Positions 1 to 11,460 are shown, counted from the first letter of the stretch. The stretch is DNA of 64,000 nt from Diploptera punctata (GCA_030220185.1 JASPKZ010000420.1:434001-498000), one strand, 5' to 3'. The notes: a model not told the origin generated them from the sequence alone. Translations and numbers: made by a program.

Positions 1-48
1 AATATATTCCAACTTAAATGTTACTCGCCTTAAACACAAAACTTTATA

Positions 49-494
49 AGGACTATTTAACTCATGCCCCAAATGGGAGTCAATGACCAATCACGTTTCA
101 ATGATTTCTGTTTTACAACCAATCAGAGTCGTGTTTCACCAAATATTTATCAGTGTTATAATTACCATATTAAAGAAAGCTCCTCCTTACAATATTGCGT
201 TCCTTTGGCAATAAATAGTATGATCTGGTTGCAGTGATAAACAAAAGAAGCAGTAGAAGCGTACCTATCGTTTCTCATTTGTTTTCAAACATCGCCGTTT
301 ACATTAAATATATAAATATTTTAAAATAACTATAGTTAAATAATGATTTGTGAGTAAACAGCTTAATTTTATTCGTTAAATAGTCCTAACAAATGCCACT
401 CTTGATTTCCAAATTCTCTAGATAAATTCACTCCTCACTTCGTGAGTCGTGAATTTATCGATAATTTGGAAATCACTCGTGGCATTACTTATGA
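49..494 (-). mobile_element. Family X repeat, copy 1 (internally deleted)
   Basis: One of five copies of an unnamed repeat (others at 26977, 39217, 57633 and 58670). The end at 49-61 reads AGGACTATTTAAC and recurs inverted at 375-387. Beyond it lies a long hairpin, 394-484, opening TGCCACTCTTGATTTCC and closing GGAAATCACTCGTGGCA. This copy lacks roughly 280 bp of the middle found in the 26977 and 39217 copies. No ORF is visible, so it is probably non-autonomous. The class is not recognised. Confidence 0.8.
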
Positions 495-545
495 TAATGA
501 AAATATCTGGAACTACAACAAATTTTATGACGCTATTATCTAATC

Positions 546-1591
546 TTACTTACTTACTCACTCACTGGCACTATCGAACCCGTAGGTTCATGGCCGCGCG
601 GACGTATATATGTTCATAAAAAGGGTAAAAGTACAAGTCCGATTTTAGTGATTTTTATTTTGTAAGAAATATATCAGTTATAGCATTTTTTGTTCCTCTA
701 TCCTGAGCTAATGCTTTCAAATCAATCCCTGTATAATCTACTTCCCTCAAATCATAGTTAATGTTATTCTCCCACCTCATTCTAGGTCTACCAACTGGGC
801 GATTTCCCTCTGGCTTTCCTACAAGAAGCTTCCATGCAAGTCTTTCATTCCCCATACGTGCGACATGTCCTGCCCATCGCAGTCTATGAGACTTAACTGT
901 TCTTATTATATCTGGCTTCTTATAAAGACCATGTAGTTCATTGTTATGAAGTCTTCTCCATTCACCTATCTGTTCATCTCTCTTTGGTCCAAAAATTTTC
1001 CTAAGTACTTTATTCTCAAATACTTGCAATCTACTTTCCTCCCTTAAAGTAAGAGTCCATGTTTCGCACCCATATAATATAACTGGTAGAATAAGAGTTT
1101 GGGCCATCAAGAGTCTCTGCAATGCATAAAAGCACGCATTTCCAGAATTGAGCCTATGTTTAATTTCTTTGTGCATCTCATTCCTATTTGTGATTATTGT
1201 TCCAAGGTATTTGAATTCAGCCACTTCCTCAAAATTTCCCTCATTTGTCATTAGCTGTCCATTTCCATTATTTAATGAATTTCTACGTGTGACCATATAT
1301 TTAGTTTTATTGATATATTTACTTCCAGTCGTAATTTCTTAGTGTTACTCAATAGTGCGTGCGTGTTGTCTTTTAGTATCTCCTCGCTATCGGCCAACAA
1401 TAGTACATCATCAGTATAAAACTAACAGCTTGTTAATACCATTGAGTTATAAGCCTTCCTCATTCTCTAAAGATTTAATGGCATGCTCTAGTACAAAATT
1501 AAATAGTAGAGGAGATAGTGCATCTCCTTGCTTCAACCCATTCTGGATTTCAAAAGTGTCCGAAAACTGTTTGCTCTTAAGTGATAGCTAA
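546..1591 (-). pseudogene. LINE family A, 3' part of ORF2 (reverse transcriptase), truncated and frameshifted
   Basis: Read on the minus strand, 1591 to about 1470 encodes the reverse transcriptase block GDALSPLLFNFVLEHA. A broken YxDD region follows near 1400-1430 (Y-T-D-D, out of frame by one base). An open stretch from 1296 to 655 then carries the post-RT domain with KYLGTIITN, LYGCETWTLTLREE and RRLRWAGHVARMG, ending near the usual AQDR. About ten codons around SKNVKLKIYKT, present at 3800-3850, are missing. The 3' end GGTTCGATAGTGCCAGTGAG is followed by (AAGT)n at 546-560. The copy is 5'-truncated, with no endonuclease domain. Clade (RTE-like or Jockey superfamily) is not settled. Confidence 0.9.
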
Positions 1592-1612
1592 TTTATTTTT
1601 TCATTTTTTCGT

Positions 1613-1815
1613 TCATACTGCTTTTCCTTCTTGTTTTACCTTTTTTTTACCTGTTTGGAAACTTTCTTTAATTCTTACATAGACACAAGGACAGGACACC
1701 CACACCCAGACACAAGGTGGAGATTTAAAATCCCCTACCTTGCCAGGAATCGAACCCGGGTCGCCGGAGTGGAAGGTAGGGACTCTACCGACTACGCCAC
1801 GGCGACGGACGAAAT
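1613..1815 (-). mobile_element. SINE family delta, tRNA-derived
   Basis: On the minus strand a tRNA-like head begins near 1815. It has an A box (GTGGCGTAGTCGGTAGAG) and a B box (GGTTCGATTCC) about 35 nt apart, followed by a body and an A/G-rich tail (AGGTAAAAAAAAGG) near 1640-1655. The head fits a Pol III promoter inherited from a tRNA. It abuts the truncated LINE that ends at 1591. Only one copy of this family is seen here. Open reading on both strands is incidental. Confidence 0.75.
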
Positions 1816-1859
1816 GATAGATATCTCTTGGTGAGAAATAATGCAAATGTCCGATTAGT

Positions 1860-2960
1860 AATACGTTATTTAAAATATTGCACCGCGACTACTTCGGATC
1901 AGTATTTTTGTGCCGTCCGTCTGATCTAGCATCGCTATGATCGCTCATATTAGCTCAGATAATATCATATGTGGATTAGTAATAAATCTGCTACCATAAA
2001 TATCAATCCACTGGCAGATACAATACTTTCTTGGATTGTAAAGATTATAGCAACCATGAATATAATTCCAATATTCTAAAATTAATTAAAGATTGTGAAG
2101 CAAAGGGAGAACCTAGATGAAACGAACTTCAACTTCTATCTTAATTTGTAACAAAGCAGAAGTCTATGCGCTGGGCCCGAAATACATACACATATTTCAT
2201 TTCTATGATGTGCATCTATTAGTTATAGTACACACATAGAAACATTTAAATAAGTTCTACTCTGATACATCATTAGTTCAAATCAACTAAACTTAATCAT
2301 GAGACAGGCGTTATGAAATATACTAATAAATTCTATTACTGTAATAAACTCAGTTTTAAATGGGCCTTGCCACACAAATGAATAATAAACAACATTACTA
2401 AAATGGTAAGTCTATTTTAGACAAAATAGTCATGAAATAAATTAATACAAATAAATGCATATTGTTTACCTGAATTTAAAGAAGGAAATAAAGTTAATAA
2501 ACATAATAAGTCTTTATACAAAGCTTTTTCGATATAAATTACAAATAATGAAAATAATAAGACCTAACATACCATTTAACATAGGCATCCATTATTCATT
2601 AATTTAACAACGTTCCATCCTTTTACAGCTTGATGCATACTTGACGAAACAAAATTAAACAATTTGAAAGTAGTGGTCGAGGGACTCGGCTTGAATCCCT
2701 CGGCCGAAAAAAAGACCTAAAGACTTCGACGAAGACTGTTTGATTAGGTTTTCGTGTCGAGGGATATCGCCTGACGCGCAGACAGACGAGTGGGGATTGG
2801 TTCATTTAGGAAAGGAAGGAAAGTGAAGGAGGCACAGATATCCCGATACATTGACAAACACTAGATATAACAGGGCAACATAGAGAAAATCATTCTTGCA
2901 CAGTTCAATATTCTCGTTAAAATGTATGTTTTGAGACTTGTGTATGTTTAACGATATCCT
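1860..2960. other. No recognisable feature
   Basis: AT-rich sequence without a long ORF, tRNA-like head or inverted ends that I can support. Short ORFs at 2623-2805 and 2802-3032 have no recognisable motif. Confidence 0.5.
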
Positions 2961-3074
2961 ATGCAACAGAATTATGCCCCAACTGAATCCGGGCCATCCT
3001 TTCCGTTTCCAGAAACCTGCTGTCTGAATCACTTTCCTTTTCTAATGGTAATGATGATGATAATGATAATAGGC

Positions 3075-3075
<1 letters not shown>

Positions 3076-3127
<52 letters not shown>
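3076..3127. repeat. (AAT)n microsatellite
   Basis: About 17 uninterrupted AAT units. Poly-Asn and poly-Ile ORFs across it are artefacts. Confidence 0.95.
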
Positions 3128-3394
3128 TTTCTTTACTATAGTTTAACATTTGATTGTATAGATACTTTCATACGCCCTCGCCAAACAGTCCTCGCAGGGG
3201 AAGATCATCTGGCGGGACAAGATCATGAACTCTGTATCACACACACTTGTCAGATCGCAAAAGGGCTTGGAGAGCCTCCCTGGGATGAGTAATCAGCTGA
3301 ATGCCAGAGATATTTCGGAGAAAACATGAACATTTAATACAAGATATAACATTAAATAATTTATCCATATTGATGAAGGTGAATATAATTTGGA

Positions 3395-3580
3395 TGAATG
3401 TAAAGGCCAGATCACGTTCGAGGTCCATTTGGGCGTACAAATGTCCCGACATTTGTATAATAGGTGAATAAAAATCCCGAAAATACACCTTACCCAGGAA
3501 AATTGTCCCGACCGGGGATCGAACATAAACCTGCTGCGTACGAGGCGAGGACGTTGCCCCGAGACAATATTGTTGGACAT

Positions 3581-3583
<3 letters not shown>
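3395..3583 (-). mobile_element. SINE family gamma, degenerate head
   Basis: On the minus strand it resembles the gamma head at 19437 and 44452: a degenerate A box, then GATCCCCGGTCGGGACAATT near 3500-3520, and the following GTAAGGTG and TTTTTATTC segments. It is strongly diverged and runs straight into the AAT array at 3583. Confidence 0.6.

Positions 3584-3640
<57 letters not shown>
3583..3640. repeat. (AAT)n microsatellite
   Basis: About 19 AAT units directly abutting the 5' edge of the LINE-A copy at 3641. The same repeat also abuts that copy's 3' edge at 4317. Confidence 0.95.
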
Positions 3641-3641
<1 letters not shown>

Positions 3642-4316
3642 GAAATGGACAGCTAATGACAAATGAGGGAAATTTTGAGGAAGTTGCTGAATTCAAATAC
3701 CTAGGAACAATAATCACAAATAGGAATGAGATGCACAAGGAAATTAAACATAGGCTCAATTCTGGAAATGCATGCTATTATGCATTGCAGGGACTTTTGA
3801 TGTCCCAACTCCTTTCAAAAAACGTTAAACTGAAAATATATAAAACTATTATTCTACCAGTTATATTATATGGATGCGAAACATGGACTCTTACTTTAAG
3901 GGAGGAAAGCAGATTACGAGTATTTGAGAATAAAGTTCTTAGGAAAATTTTTGGACCAAAGAGAGATGAGCAGACAGGTGAATGGAGAAGACTACATAAC
4001 AATGAACTACATGGTCTTTATAGGAAGCCAGATATAATAAGAACAGTTAAGTCTCGTAGACTGCGATGGGCAGGACATGTTGCGCGTATGGGGAGTGAAA
4101 GATGTGCATGGAAACTTCTTCTAGGAAAGCCAGAAGGAAAACGCCCAGTTGGTAGACCAAGAATGAGGTGGGAGAACAACATTAAGTATGATTTGAGGGA
4201 AGTAGATTATACAGGGAATGATTGGAAAGCATTAGCTCAGGATAGGGATGTATGAAGAGCTTATGTCCGTGCGGCCATGAACCTACGGGTTCGATAGTGC
4301 CAGTGAGTAAGTAAGT
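3641..4316 (+). pseudogene. LINE family A, post-RT domain of ORF2, best-preserved copy
   Basis: Open from 3641 to 4255 with NGNGQLMTNEGNFEEV, KYLGTIITNRNE, LYGCETWTLTLREE, RRLRWAGHVARMG and RPVGRPRMRWENN. The frame stops at 4253-4255 (TGA) after AQDRDV, where other copies have TGG and continue WRAYVRAAMNLRV; the stop is therefore a point mutation. The 3' end GTGCCAGTGAG plus (TAAG)n ends at 4316. The catalytic RT core and endonuclease are absent, so it is a dead, 5'-truncated insert. It sits inside an AAT array. An ATG at 3464 that would extend the frame through the microsatellite is fortuitous. Confidence 0.92.
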
Positions 4317-4356
4317 ATAATAATAATAATAATAAATAATAATAATAATAATAAAT
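4317..4356. repeat. (AAT)n microsatellite
   Basis: AAT/AATA units immediately after the LINE-A 3' tail, matching the array on its 5' side. Confidence 0.85.
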
Positions 4357-4374
4357 TATTATCATTACTACGAA

Positions 4375-4711
4375 CAGAAACTCAAAAAACAAAACAAATT
4401 AATGGAACAACCGAAATGAAAGTTTTAAGGAATATAGTAGTAAAATCGCTGAGAGAGAAAATTCGCAGCTCTGTTATTAGAGAAGAATGTGAAATTGAAC
4501 CTATAAACCTCTGGATGAATGATAGAAGACTAAATTAGAACGATCACATAGATAGAATGGATAACAGTAGATTAGTGAAGAAAGTATGTGACTGGACACC
4601 TCAGCAGAAAAGATCTTTAGGAAGATCACAACTACGATGGAATTACGTCACCATACTCCGGACCTGAAGCGAATGAATATGCACCAAACTGCCAGCTTTC
4701 ATGCTTAGAGG
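4375..4711 (+). pseudogene. LINE family C, 3' fragment of ORF2
   Basis: Matches the complementary copy at 36462-36800. Recognisable pieces are TTEMKVLRNIVVKSLREKIR, EPINLWMNDRRL and DRMDNSRLVKKVCDWTPQQK. An in-frame TAG after the RRLN position (TGG in the other copy) and loss of frame near the end make it a pseudogene. The tail reads CAGCTTTCATGCTTAGAGG and runs into an ATT array at 4713. Confidence 0.85.
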
Positions 4712-4712
4712 G

Positions 4713-4770
4713 AAAATTATTATTATTATTATTATTATTACTAGTATTATTATTATTATTATTATTATCA
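4713..4770. repeat. (ATT)n microsatellite
   Basis: Interrupted ATT array directly following the LINE-C tail. Confidence 0.9.
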
Positions 4771-5026
4771 ACATAAATAATTTTTAAAATTTAATAGTTG
4801 CGATGTCTTTTTATCAACAACCAGTTCTTTCACGAGATAGTCTTCATTTCTTTGATTGATTTCTTTAACGGATTTAAAAACATTTCCGGATCTACCAGAA
4901 TATAATGTACTCTAAGACATGATTAATTCTCCTCGTTATATTCCACTGTACTTTTATTCCCACGGAGATATGCTTGTTCAACAATAGCGTAATCAACTTC
5001 TCAAGTTGAAAATTGTCTTCGCAAGT

Positions 5027-5110
5027 TTCTATTCCGTTCCATTACATTCCATTAACCTCTCGCCTTACAGGTACTTTTACGTGCCACACGCCACCCGGGC
5101 CTTACATTCA
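5027..5110 (-). repeat. Probable LINE 3'-UTR remnant, shared with 29190-29280
   Basis: On the minus strand it reads GGCCCGGGTGGCGTGTGGCA then CGTAAAAGTACCTGTAAGGC. The same sequence is on the plus strand at 29195-29250, where it leads into an ATT array. That arrangement suggests the 3' end of a retroelement, but no coding part is attached here. Confidence 0.55.
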
Positions 5111-5289
5111 CACGACACATGTATCTATGCCAGTTGATTACATTAATGCAATAAATTTGAAATTAATTATACATTTTAGTACATATCTCCGTTTACGTTT
5201 TCTACGAATTTTCTTTTTAACACTATGAGTTCTTATGGCCTAGATTTGAGCCCAGTGAGTAAATGATTGGAGATTAATATTCTATAATT

Positions 5290-5765
5290 TGTGTCATGTT
5301 GCTGCTGGAGTTCACTTGGTTTCCTGTAAAATCAATATACTTTGAACTTTTATGAGAGTTAAGTCCACTACAGCACGGGAATCATCATCAGCCATGCATG
5401 TATTTAGGTCATGTGGCCTGTTACATCTCAAGGAGGAATTTTCCATCCAGCGGTTTTTTGGATGCCCCAGCGATATTTTGCCTTGGGGGCAGTAACGAAG
5501 CATGGCTTTTGGAATTCTATGAGATGACATTCGTTGAAGTTGGGTTTTCCAGTTGATCTGGTAGTTTTTTATATGGTGGAGAATGGGTTTTACCTCCAAC
5601 TCTTCCATAATTTCCTCATTTCTTTTATGGTCCCACTTCGTATAGCCTGCTTTACGGCGCATAAATTGCATCTCATTCGCTGTTCTTAGGTTTTCATCTC
5701 TTCTTCTTATTGTCCATGCTTCACTACCATAATTTATTTTCTTCTCATGACGTCAGTTAGGAATC
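5290..5765 (-). pseudogene. LINE ORF2 C-terminal fragment (family E)
   Basis: From 5671 to 5312 the minus strand is open and encodes MQFMRRKAGYTKWDHKRNEE, then NWKTQLQRMSSHRIPKAMLR and LGHPKNRWM. Upstream in frame, to about 5750, is NYGSEAWTIRRRDENLRTAN. This is the post-RT region of an endonuclease/reverse-transcriptase LINE, related to family B (compare TAGYTLLDHKKNEDILEEL at 30950) but divergent. RT core and endonuclease are missing. It is 5'-truncated near 5765. Confidence 0.85.
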
Positions 5766-5769
5766 GTGG

Positions 5770-6535
5770 ATACCTTGTTTTCACACCCCCCGCCAGCACA
5801 TTTCATGTCTTTATTACCGTTATATTACATTTTATTATAATTTTGTTATAATTTCATTTTAGTAGGCCTATTTATGATTGTCTTATCGATATAATTCTTT
5901 CTATATTTCATCAAATTTCCTAATTCTACTAGTATTAGTAACAGTAGGCCTAGTAGTAGAATCAGTAGCAGTAACAATCTGTTAACAATGTTTTTAACAG
6001 CTCAGGTCCTCGATATTACAAATGTAAACTAGGGCGTGTACGAGCCTAGAAATTCTTATCAAAGGTCTCTTATTTTAGGCTTAAGTTATTTTACGTGCAG
6101 TTAATCTATGGTTCCGAATCCATGGATTTATTTACCCAACGAAGTGATTGTTAACAATGTATGTCCTAAAAAATTCATTGAGTTTCAGTCCGATGGTTGA
6201 CAAGTGCATTTTAGACCACCAGGACATTATTGTAAATGTAAGTATGAATTTCTATGCACGAACATTAAATACCATTACTTTATTCTTAAATACTCTTCTT
6301 ATTGTTTCCTATCTTCAAGTAATAGACTAGGACTCCTATCCATATAATTGATAGAATGGCAATTTTATGTATTTCAATTTTAACATTTATTTAGAGAATT
6401 TGGAATGACAAGAGTCCCTATAATACATAACATCATACGTTTGCGCCGCGTTGCCACCTCACTGCCTGGTTACCAAAATTATTAAACCATGCGAACTGCA
6501 ACCAACGTGCACTGCCGTATTTCGATCTACTACCT

Positions 6536-6585
<50 letters not shown>

Positions 6586-7310
6586 CATAGAGTTCATAAC
6601 TATCAGTACTATTCATAACCCTTTGCCCGGGCCCATGAGAGGCAAAGATTGATTCATCCTTCCTATCCAAATTCATAAACATTAATCAATAATAATTCTT
6701 AAAACACACTGTAGTAATTTATGATGCTTAGTTAACCTGAATGTACTACTATCAACCATGAAAGCTAGACGGGGAAAAGGAGCTCATGTAACTTTTTGAG
6801 CAATCTTATGTACGGAATTATGCAAAACAGTTGTAGCTTAGCTAACATACAATAATTAAACATTGATATTTACTTAAAATGATATTTAATGTTAAATTGC
6901 ACGTCTGAAGTTTGAAAAGTGAAATTAAAGAAATACATGACTTGATTATTCAAGAATTAAAGGACAAACAATAAATAATACCAAAAATAACATAATTTAC
7001 ACAATACATACTTTTAGTCCTGCCGAGGGTGCTTTACCCTGGCTTGCCGGACCAAAACCCAAAATACGCAGCTCGCGTCCTCCAGACGACAAACTAGTGT
7101 TCCAACGAAAATCTATGACCGAATGATAGTGTTCACTATGTGTGTAGCCTATTTGAGCGTTCCGAGATAGAAGGGGAAGTTACGCATTACAAACAGAGCA
7201 AAGGTGTAGAAAGGAGAGTGGGAGTAGACACAAAGAGAAAGGAAATTGTTCACGAATCTCACTATGGAGGGAGGATAACAGCACTGATGTAACGAACCGA
7301 AATAGCAGTT
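5770..7310. other. No recognisable gene; TG/TA microsatellite at 6537-6582
   Basis: AT-rich sequence with short spurious ORFs only. A (TG)n-(TA)n compound microsatellite sits at 6537-6582. Nothing else is supported. Confidence 0.5.
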
Positions 7311-7321
7311 TCGGTTCACGT

Positions 7322-7424
7322 TTCTAGAGTTTAACCTATGTTTAATTTCTTTCTGCGCGTCATTCCTGCTTGTAATTGCTGTTCCTTGATATATTAATTC
7401 CTTCACTTCTTCAAAATTTTGCTC
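7322..7424 (-). pseudogene. LINE family A, short internal fragment
   Basis: On the minus strand the segment encodes diverged versions of EEVKELIYQGTAITSRNDAQ and KEIKHRLNSRN, matching the EEVAEFKYLGTIITNRNEMH region of other copies. Only about 100 bp remain, with no 3' tail. Confidence 0.8.
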
Positions 7425-7544
7425 ACTTTTTATTAAGTATTCTTTACATTTAATAATGTAAAAAATTCTATAGCAATGTTGAATGGAATTTTTTGAGATA
7501 AACAGATAATTCAAAGAAAATAAAATCCATATTTATAAATCAAT

Positions 7545-7985
7545 AGCAACAAGTATGATGACCTATGGAGCAGAAATGTGGAATATAAATGCCAAATTAA
7601 AGTAAATATTGCAATTTACTGAAAATGATTTTTTAAGAAGATCTTCACGATGGTCTAAATTAGAAAGGATCAGAAAATTATCCGAGAAAGAAATTAACTT
7701 TAACGAAACATTTATACAGTTTGTGGGAAATAGACAATTACAATGGTTTGGACAATGAAGAGGACAACTGAAGATTGATTAAAATTTAGGAGTTTGGAGT
7801 GGATTCCAAATCGGAGGAAAATAAGAGGGAGACATTAGAAGACATGGATAGAGGGAATTATGAATTTGATGAAGATCACGGGACTGCAGGATGGTGACAG
7901 GAAGGATAGAGATGAATGGAGGAAGAGGATCAAAACTTAATATTGGGCACAGGAAGATGATGTATAAATTTAGAACCTCTTAAAT
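7545..7985 (+). pseudogene. LINE family D, C-terminal ORF2 relic
   Basis: Conceptual reading with several stops gives MTYGAEMWNINAK, then RRSSRWSKLERIRK, LQWFGQ, WIPNRRKIRGRH, and near the end TGLQDGDRKDRDEWRKRI. The order (YGAE..W, R.LQWFGH, P..R..GR, D.W..GI, DR..W) is the standard layout of the LINE post-RT region. A shorter relative is at 21888. Several internal stops are present. Confidence 0.75.
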
Positions 7986-7989
7986 GTAA

Positions 7990-8660
7990 AAATTAAATGA
8001 AACATATTTTCTACTTATTTTATAACGACTAGAGCGTTAAAATTTTTGGTTGAAAATCAGAAAGTATCAAGAGGCAGGCACTCTCTTGAATAACATTGTT
8101 AGCTAAAACAGAGTTGCGTAGCTTGATTCACTGCACATACTGGTGGTGCAAGAGTGAAAATGTTAAGGAAATCCTATCCTCAAGAGGATAGGGAAAAAAG
8201 TTACAAGAACAAAGATCTCTTTTTAGTTTTATAGTATACGATCTTATCAGTTTAAATGAGAGACCTTGAGAGGGAGAAATTGGCACTTGAGTCCCATTCC
8301 GACCCTGTTTTCCCCTTCTTTATACCCAACTCTAACCTTGCACATGCACAAAAAAATTAGGTCAATTTAAAAATTCATTCAAGTCTTTTTGTGGGAAAAT
8401 GGCTGTCAAATATACCATCCTATAAATTTCTACGCTGAAACAATGCCCCAGTTTGAGAAAATGTACAGTATATAGTATTCATACGGTGGATTACATTTAC
8501 ATGTTCACAGATATATTAATGAGAAGAGATGAATACATCCACCAACTCTCCCTATTCACTTCCTGTCACTCAATGAATTTTGTAGTTTCTACAGAAGCAG
8601 GATGCAGAGATGTGCGTGGATACACAGTCATTTTTCTATTCATATTTTACAATCAACAAA
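7990..8660. other. No recognisable feature
   Basis: No motif, inverted ends or tRNA head seen. The short ORF at 8453-8665 lacks similarity to anything I recognise. Confidence 0.45.
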
Positions 8661-8667
8661 AATAGTA

Positions 8668-9330
8668 ATAACTAACTCACTGGCACTATCAAACCCGTAC
8701 GTTCGTAGAGGCGCGTACATCCATATCCTGAGCTAACGTTTACCGATCATATATTGCGTAATCTATTTCCTTCAAATCACCTTATTCAGTGCGTTTTCCC
8801 ACTGATGTTCCAGCAAAAAATGGTCTGCTCTTCCTTAATTCCACATTCGTACTACATGTCCTGCCCGTTGCTGTCTACGAGACTTAACTGTTCTTATTAT
8901 ATCTGGTTTCCTACAAAGATTATGTAGCACATTGTTATGTAATATTCTCCATTCACCTATCTTTTCATCTCTCTTTAGTCCAAAAATTTTCCTAAGAACT
9001 TTATTTTCAAATGTTCGTAATATTTTCTCCTCCCTTTAAGTAACAATCCATGGTTCGCATCCATATAACTGAGAAAATAACAGTTTTATATATTATGAGT
9101 TTAACGTTTTCTGAGAGAAATTGGGACAAGAGCCTTTATAATCCATAATGCCACGCATTTCCTGAATTGAGTCTATTGTTAATTTCTCTGTGCACCACAC
9201 TCCCGTTTGTAATTATTGTTCCTAGGTATTTGAATTCAGCTACTTCTTCAAAATTTCCCTCATTTCCATTAACTGGCCTTTTCAATTATATAATGTATTT
9301 CTATTATGAACATATATTTAGTTATATTGA
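8668..9330 (-). pseudogene. LINE family A, diverged 3' copy
   Basis: The minus strand carries the family 3' end (GTGCCAGTGAGTTAGT at 8668-8685) and then, upstream, the usual order of post-RT segments up to the ENLIFTK-like region near 9300. Indels and substitutions break the frame throughout, more than in the copies at 546 or 32296, so it is an older insertion. Confidence 0.85.
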
Positions 9331-9620
9331 CGCACTACATTTTACAGGCGACTTAGTTATCGTAACAAGTACATACATACATAAGGACTTTATTAAACTA
9401 AAAGTAAGATACGTACAATGTTATTTACAAATATGGATCGCACGGGCAGTAAGCCGTACGTGCTGTTGACAGTCCGTTACAATAAGTTGATGCTTAAAAA
9501 CAAACAAAGAAAACAATAATATTACAATTAGATATCATTACAATTACATTATTCATTAGCTTAGATATGTAGAATTATCAAGAATTAATGGCATTGCAAT
9601 TTGCTAACATGTTTATTTAT

Positions 9621-9732
9621 TGATGTTTTTATTATTGATTAAACATTTCTCAATGAAAGATAAATTAAATTTGAAGAGAAAAATTTAATTTATCTTTCAT
9701 TGAGAAATGTTTAATCAATAATAAAAACATCA
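9621..9732. repeat. Perfect 52-bp palindrome (8-nt loop)
   Basis: Arms 9621-9672 and 9681-9732 are exact reverse complements, separated by GAAGAGAA. The left arm starts TGATGTTTTTATTATTGATT. The loop and its edges (TTTGAAGAGAAAAAT) recur inverted at 9975-9990, just after the tRNA-like sequence, so the hairpin shares sequence with that neighbour. No repeat family is recognised. Confidence 0.9.
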
Positions 9733-9896
9733 TTAGAAGCCTTACTAGCTTTATAAAGTAATGTTAAATTCCCAATAAATGTCTTCTTAACTAAGAAGCC
9801 GCCATTTGCAAAGATAGAAACAATGGTTTCAAAAGCATTTGGCGATAGGGAATTACAACGTATATAAGAGAAAAATTTGCGTCTAGATCGTAACTC

Positions 9897-9969
9897 GCCT
9901 CGGTAGCTCAGTTGGTAGAGCACTTGGCCCGGAAAGCCAAGGGTCCCGGGTTCGAGTCCCGGTCTAGGC
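9897..9969 (+). tRNA. tRNA-like sequence, probably pseudo-tRNA or SINE head
   Basis: A 73-nt cloverleaf-like run. Acceptor GCCTCGG/TCTAGGC (one mismatch), D arm GCTCAGTTGGTAGAGC, T arm CCGGGTTCGAGTCCCGG (perfect). The anticodon stem is CTTGG/CCAAG with a 9-nt loop CCCGGAAAG rather than 7. If a sixth pair is allowed, the triplet is GGA with C, not T, at position 33. Ser(GGA) tRNAs normally carry a long variable arm, absent here. It has good A and B boxes, but I doubt it is a functional tRNA. Confidence 0.55.
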
Positions 9970-9998
9970 GAACATTTTTCTCTTCAAATTTATATTTA

Positions 9999-10344
9999 TT
10001 TATTCCTGAATAAGTGTTGTTCTTATTTTCCGCGTTTTGTCCAGAAATCTACCCAGGTTTATCCAATTTTCTGGGTTTACCAGTAACTCGTAGCATGCCA
10101 ATCTTCCACGATTTGAATTTAGAAATCTTTCCGGTAATAACTGATGCCTCCAATATTCTAAATCGTTACATTTTCCTAGTATATGTATCTCGTCTTCAAA
10201 GCTCCCCCACATTGGACATATTCGCATATCGTGATCGTCGCTAATTTTAAAAATGTCCGTGCCCCTAACCTGAACCAAGCAGTGTAGAAGATGATCTTGA
10301 CGATATTCAATATTCAGATCATGATTTAAACATTGTATGGTCAT
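9999..10344 (-). pseudogene. Non-LTR retrotransposon C-terminal zinc-binding fragment
   Basis: The minus strand is open for 114 codons and contains RQDHLLHCLVQVRGTDIF, then CPMWGSFEDEIHILGKC, then WINLGRFLDKTRKIR. The spacing C-P-x-x-G-x(4)-E-x(2)-H-x(3)-C matches the zinc-binding tail after RT in R1/I/Jockey-type LINEs, but the second cysteine is tryptophan. RT core is absent; it is a truncated relic. A role in RNA or DNA binding is known for the family, not shown here. Confidence 0.65.
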
Positions 10345-10349
10345 ACATA

Positions 10350-11460
10350 TTGTGATCGAAGGTAATTTTGATAAATTTCCATGTCCAAACCTAAATCAAA
10401 GAGTACTTTTAGATCAAAAATAGGCACAGGGACAAATATAATGCACATATTTATATGTGGAATCTAACATCTAATTTAAAGTACAAGTTTGATATTACTG
10501 TCTTGAGTACGAATGGAGATATTTACTAGCTTAACTAGGAAATTACTATCTGGTATCCCTAACTAAAAAAAAGAACTAAGTACTTCGGTATACCATTTTA
10601 TGCAGTAGGCCAGAACTGACGGCTAAGACTGCCAGGTAAAGAAGAAAAGGCATCCAGCACCCACATTCATGCAATTCTCGAAATGCTATTTTCTTCTTCT
10701 TCTTCTTCTTCTTTTGAGTTATTTTAGTTCCATTTAACTCTTAAAGAATAGAATGCGTGAAATTTCACCCAACAGCATCATCTAATGCTGTCACGAGATT
10801 CCTTTTGGCTGCAAACATATTTTATATTAATCTTCAAAATTGTAATTTTTACATAGAACTACTTCGTACAACCTGGAAGATTTGCCGAGTTTAATATTTT
10901 GAATATTAATACATAATTAAAAAAAAAACTTCCTTAAAAAATACGAAAATAATAATGGGAGGTAAAAACCCAGTGTTTGAGAGTTAATCTTGTATTTTTT
11001 TCTTATCTACCTCAAACTTCTATCATAATTCGGTTTCCATTTTCATCACATAATTTTCAAGTCATTTCTAGGTTTATAGTTTCATTTGTGTAACTATTCC
11101 ATACAATATGGAATTCAACAAGATTTTCGGTATTATTACATTACCTATTCTATTTTAGAAACTTGAAGGTCTTCTTGATCACAGCGCTGGGTGAACTATG
11201 AAGAATTTTGCTCAACGTCTTAATTTAAAAATTATAATGGAAGAAACCACTCCCATTACTCATATAACTATTAGGCTAGAATTACTACTAATGAAATTAG
11301 TTTAAATTAATTATATCTAGCGTAGAATGGAAAACAGTGCGATCTTATTTGAATAAATATTGCATGAAATGAAGATTCATTGCGTTTTAATTCGATATTC
11401 AACATTTTTCATTGTATTAGATACGTTGAAAAATGGTAACAAAAATAATTATTTTACAAT
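10350..11460. other. No recognisable feature
   Basis: AT-rich; a short (CTT)n run near 10693-10714. No supported gene or element. Confidence 0.45.

Noticed and set aside
3464..3640. Apparent N-terminal extension of the LINE-A frame at 3641
   Set aside because: It reads through a SINE remnant and an AAT array; the other LINE-A copies do not share it.
9897..9969. Functional tRNA-Ser(GGA)
   Set aside because: The anticodon loop is 9 nt, position 33 is not T, and the long variable arm of Ser tRNAs is missing. Kept only as tRNA-like.
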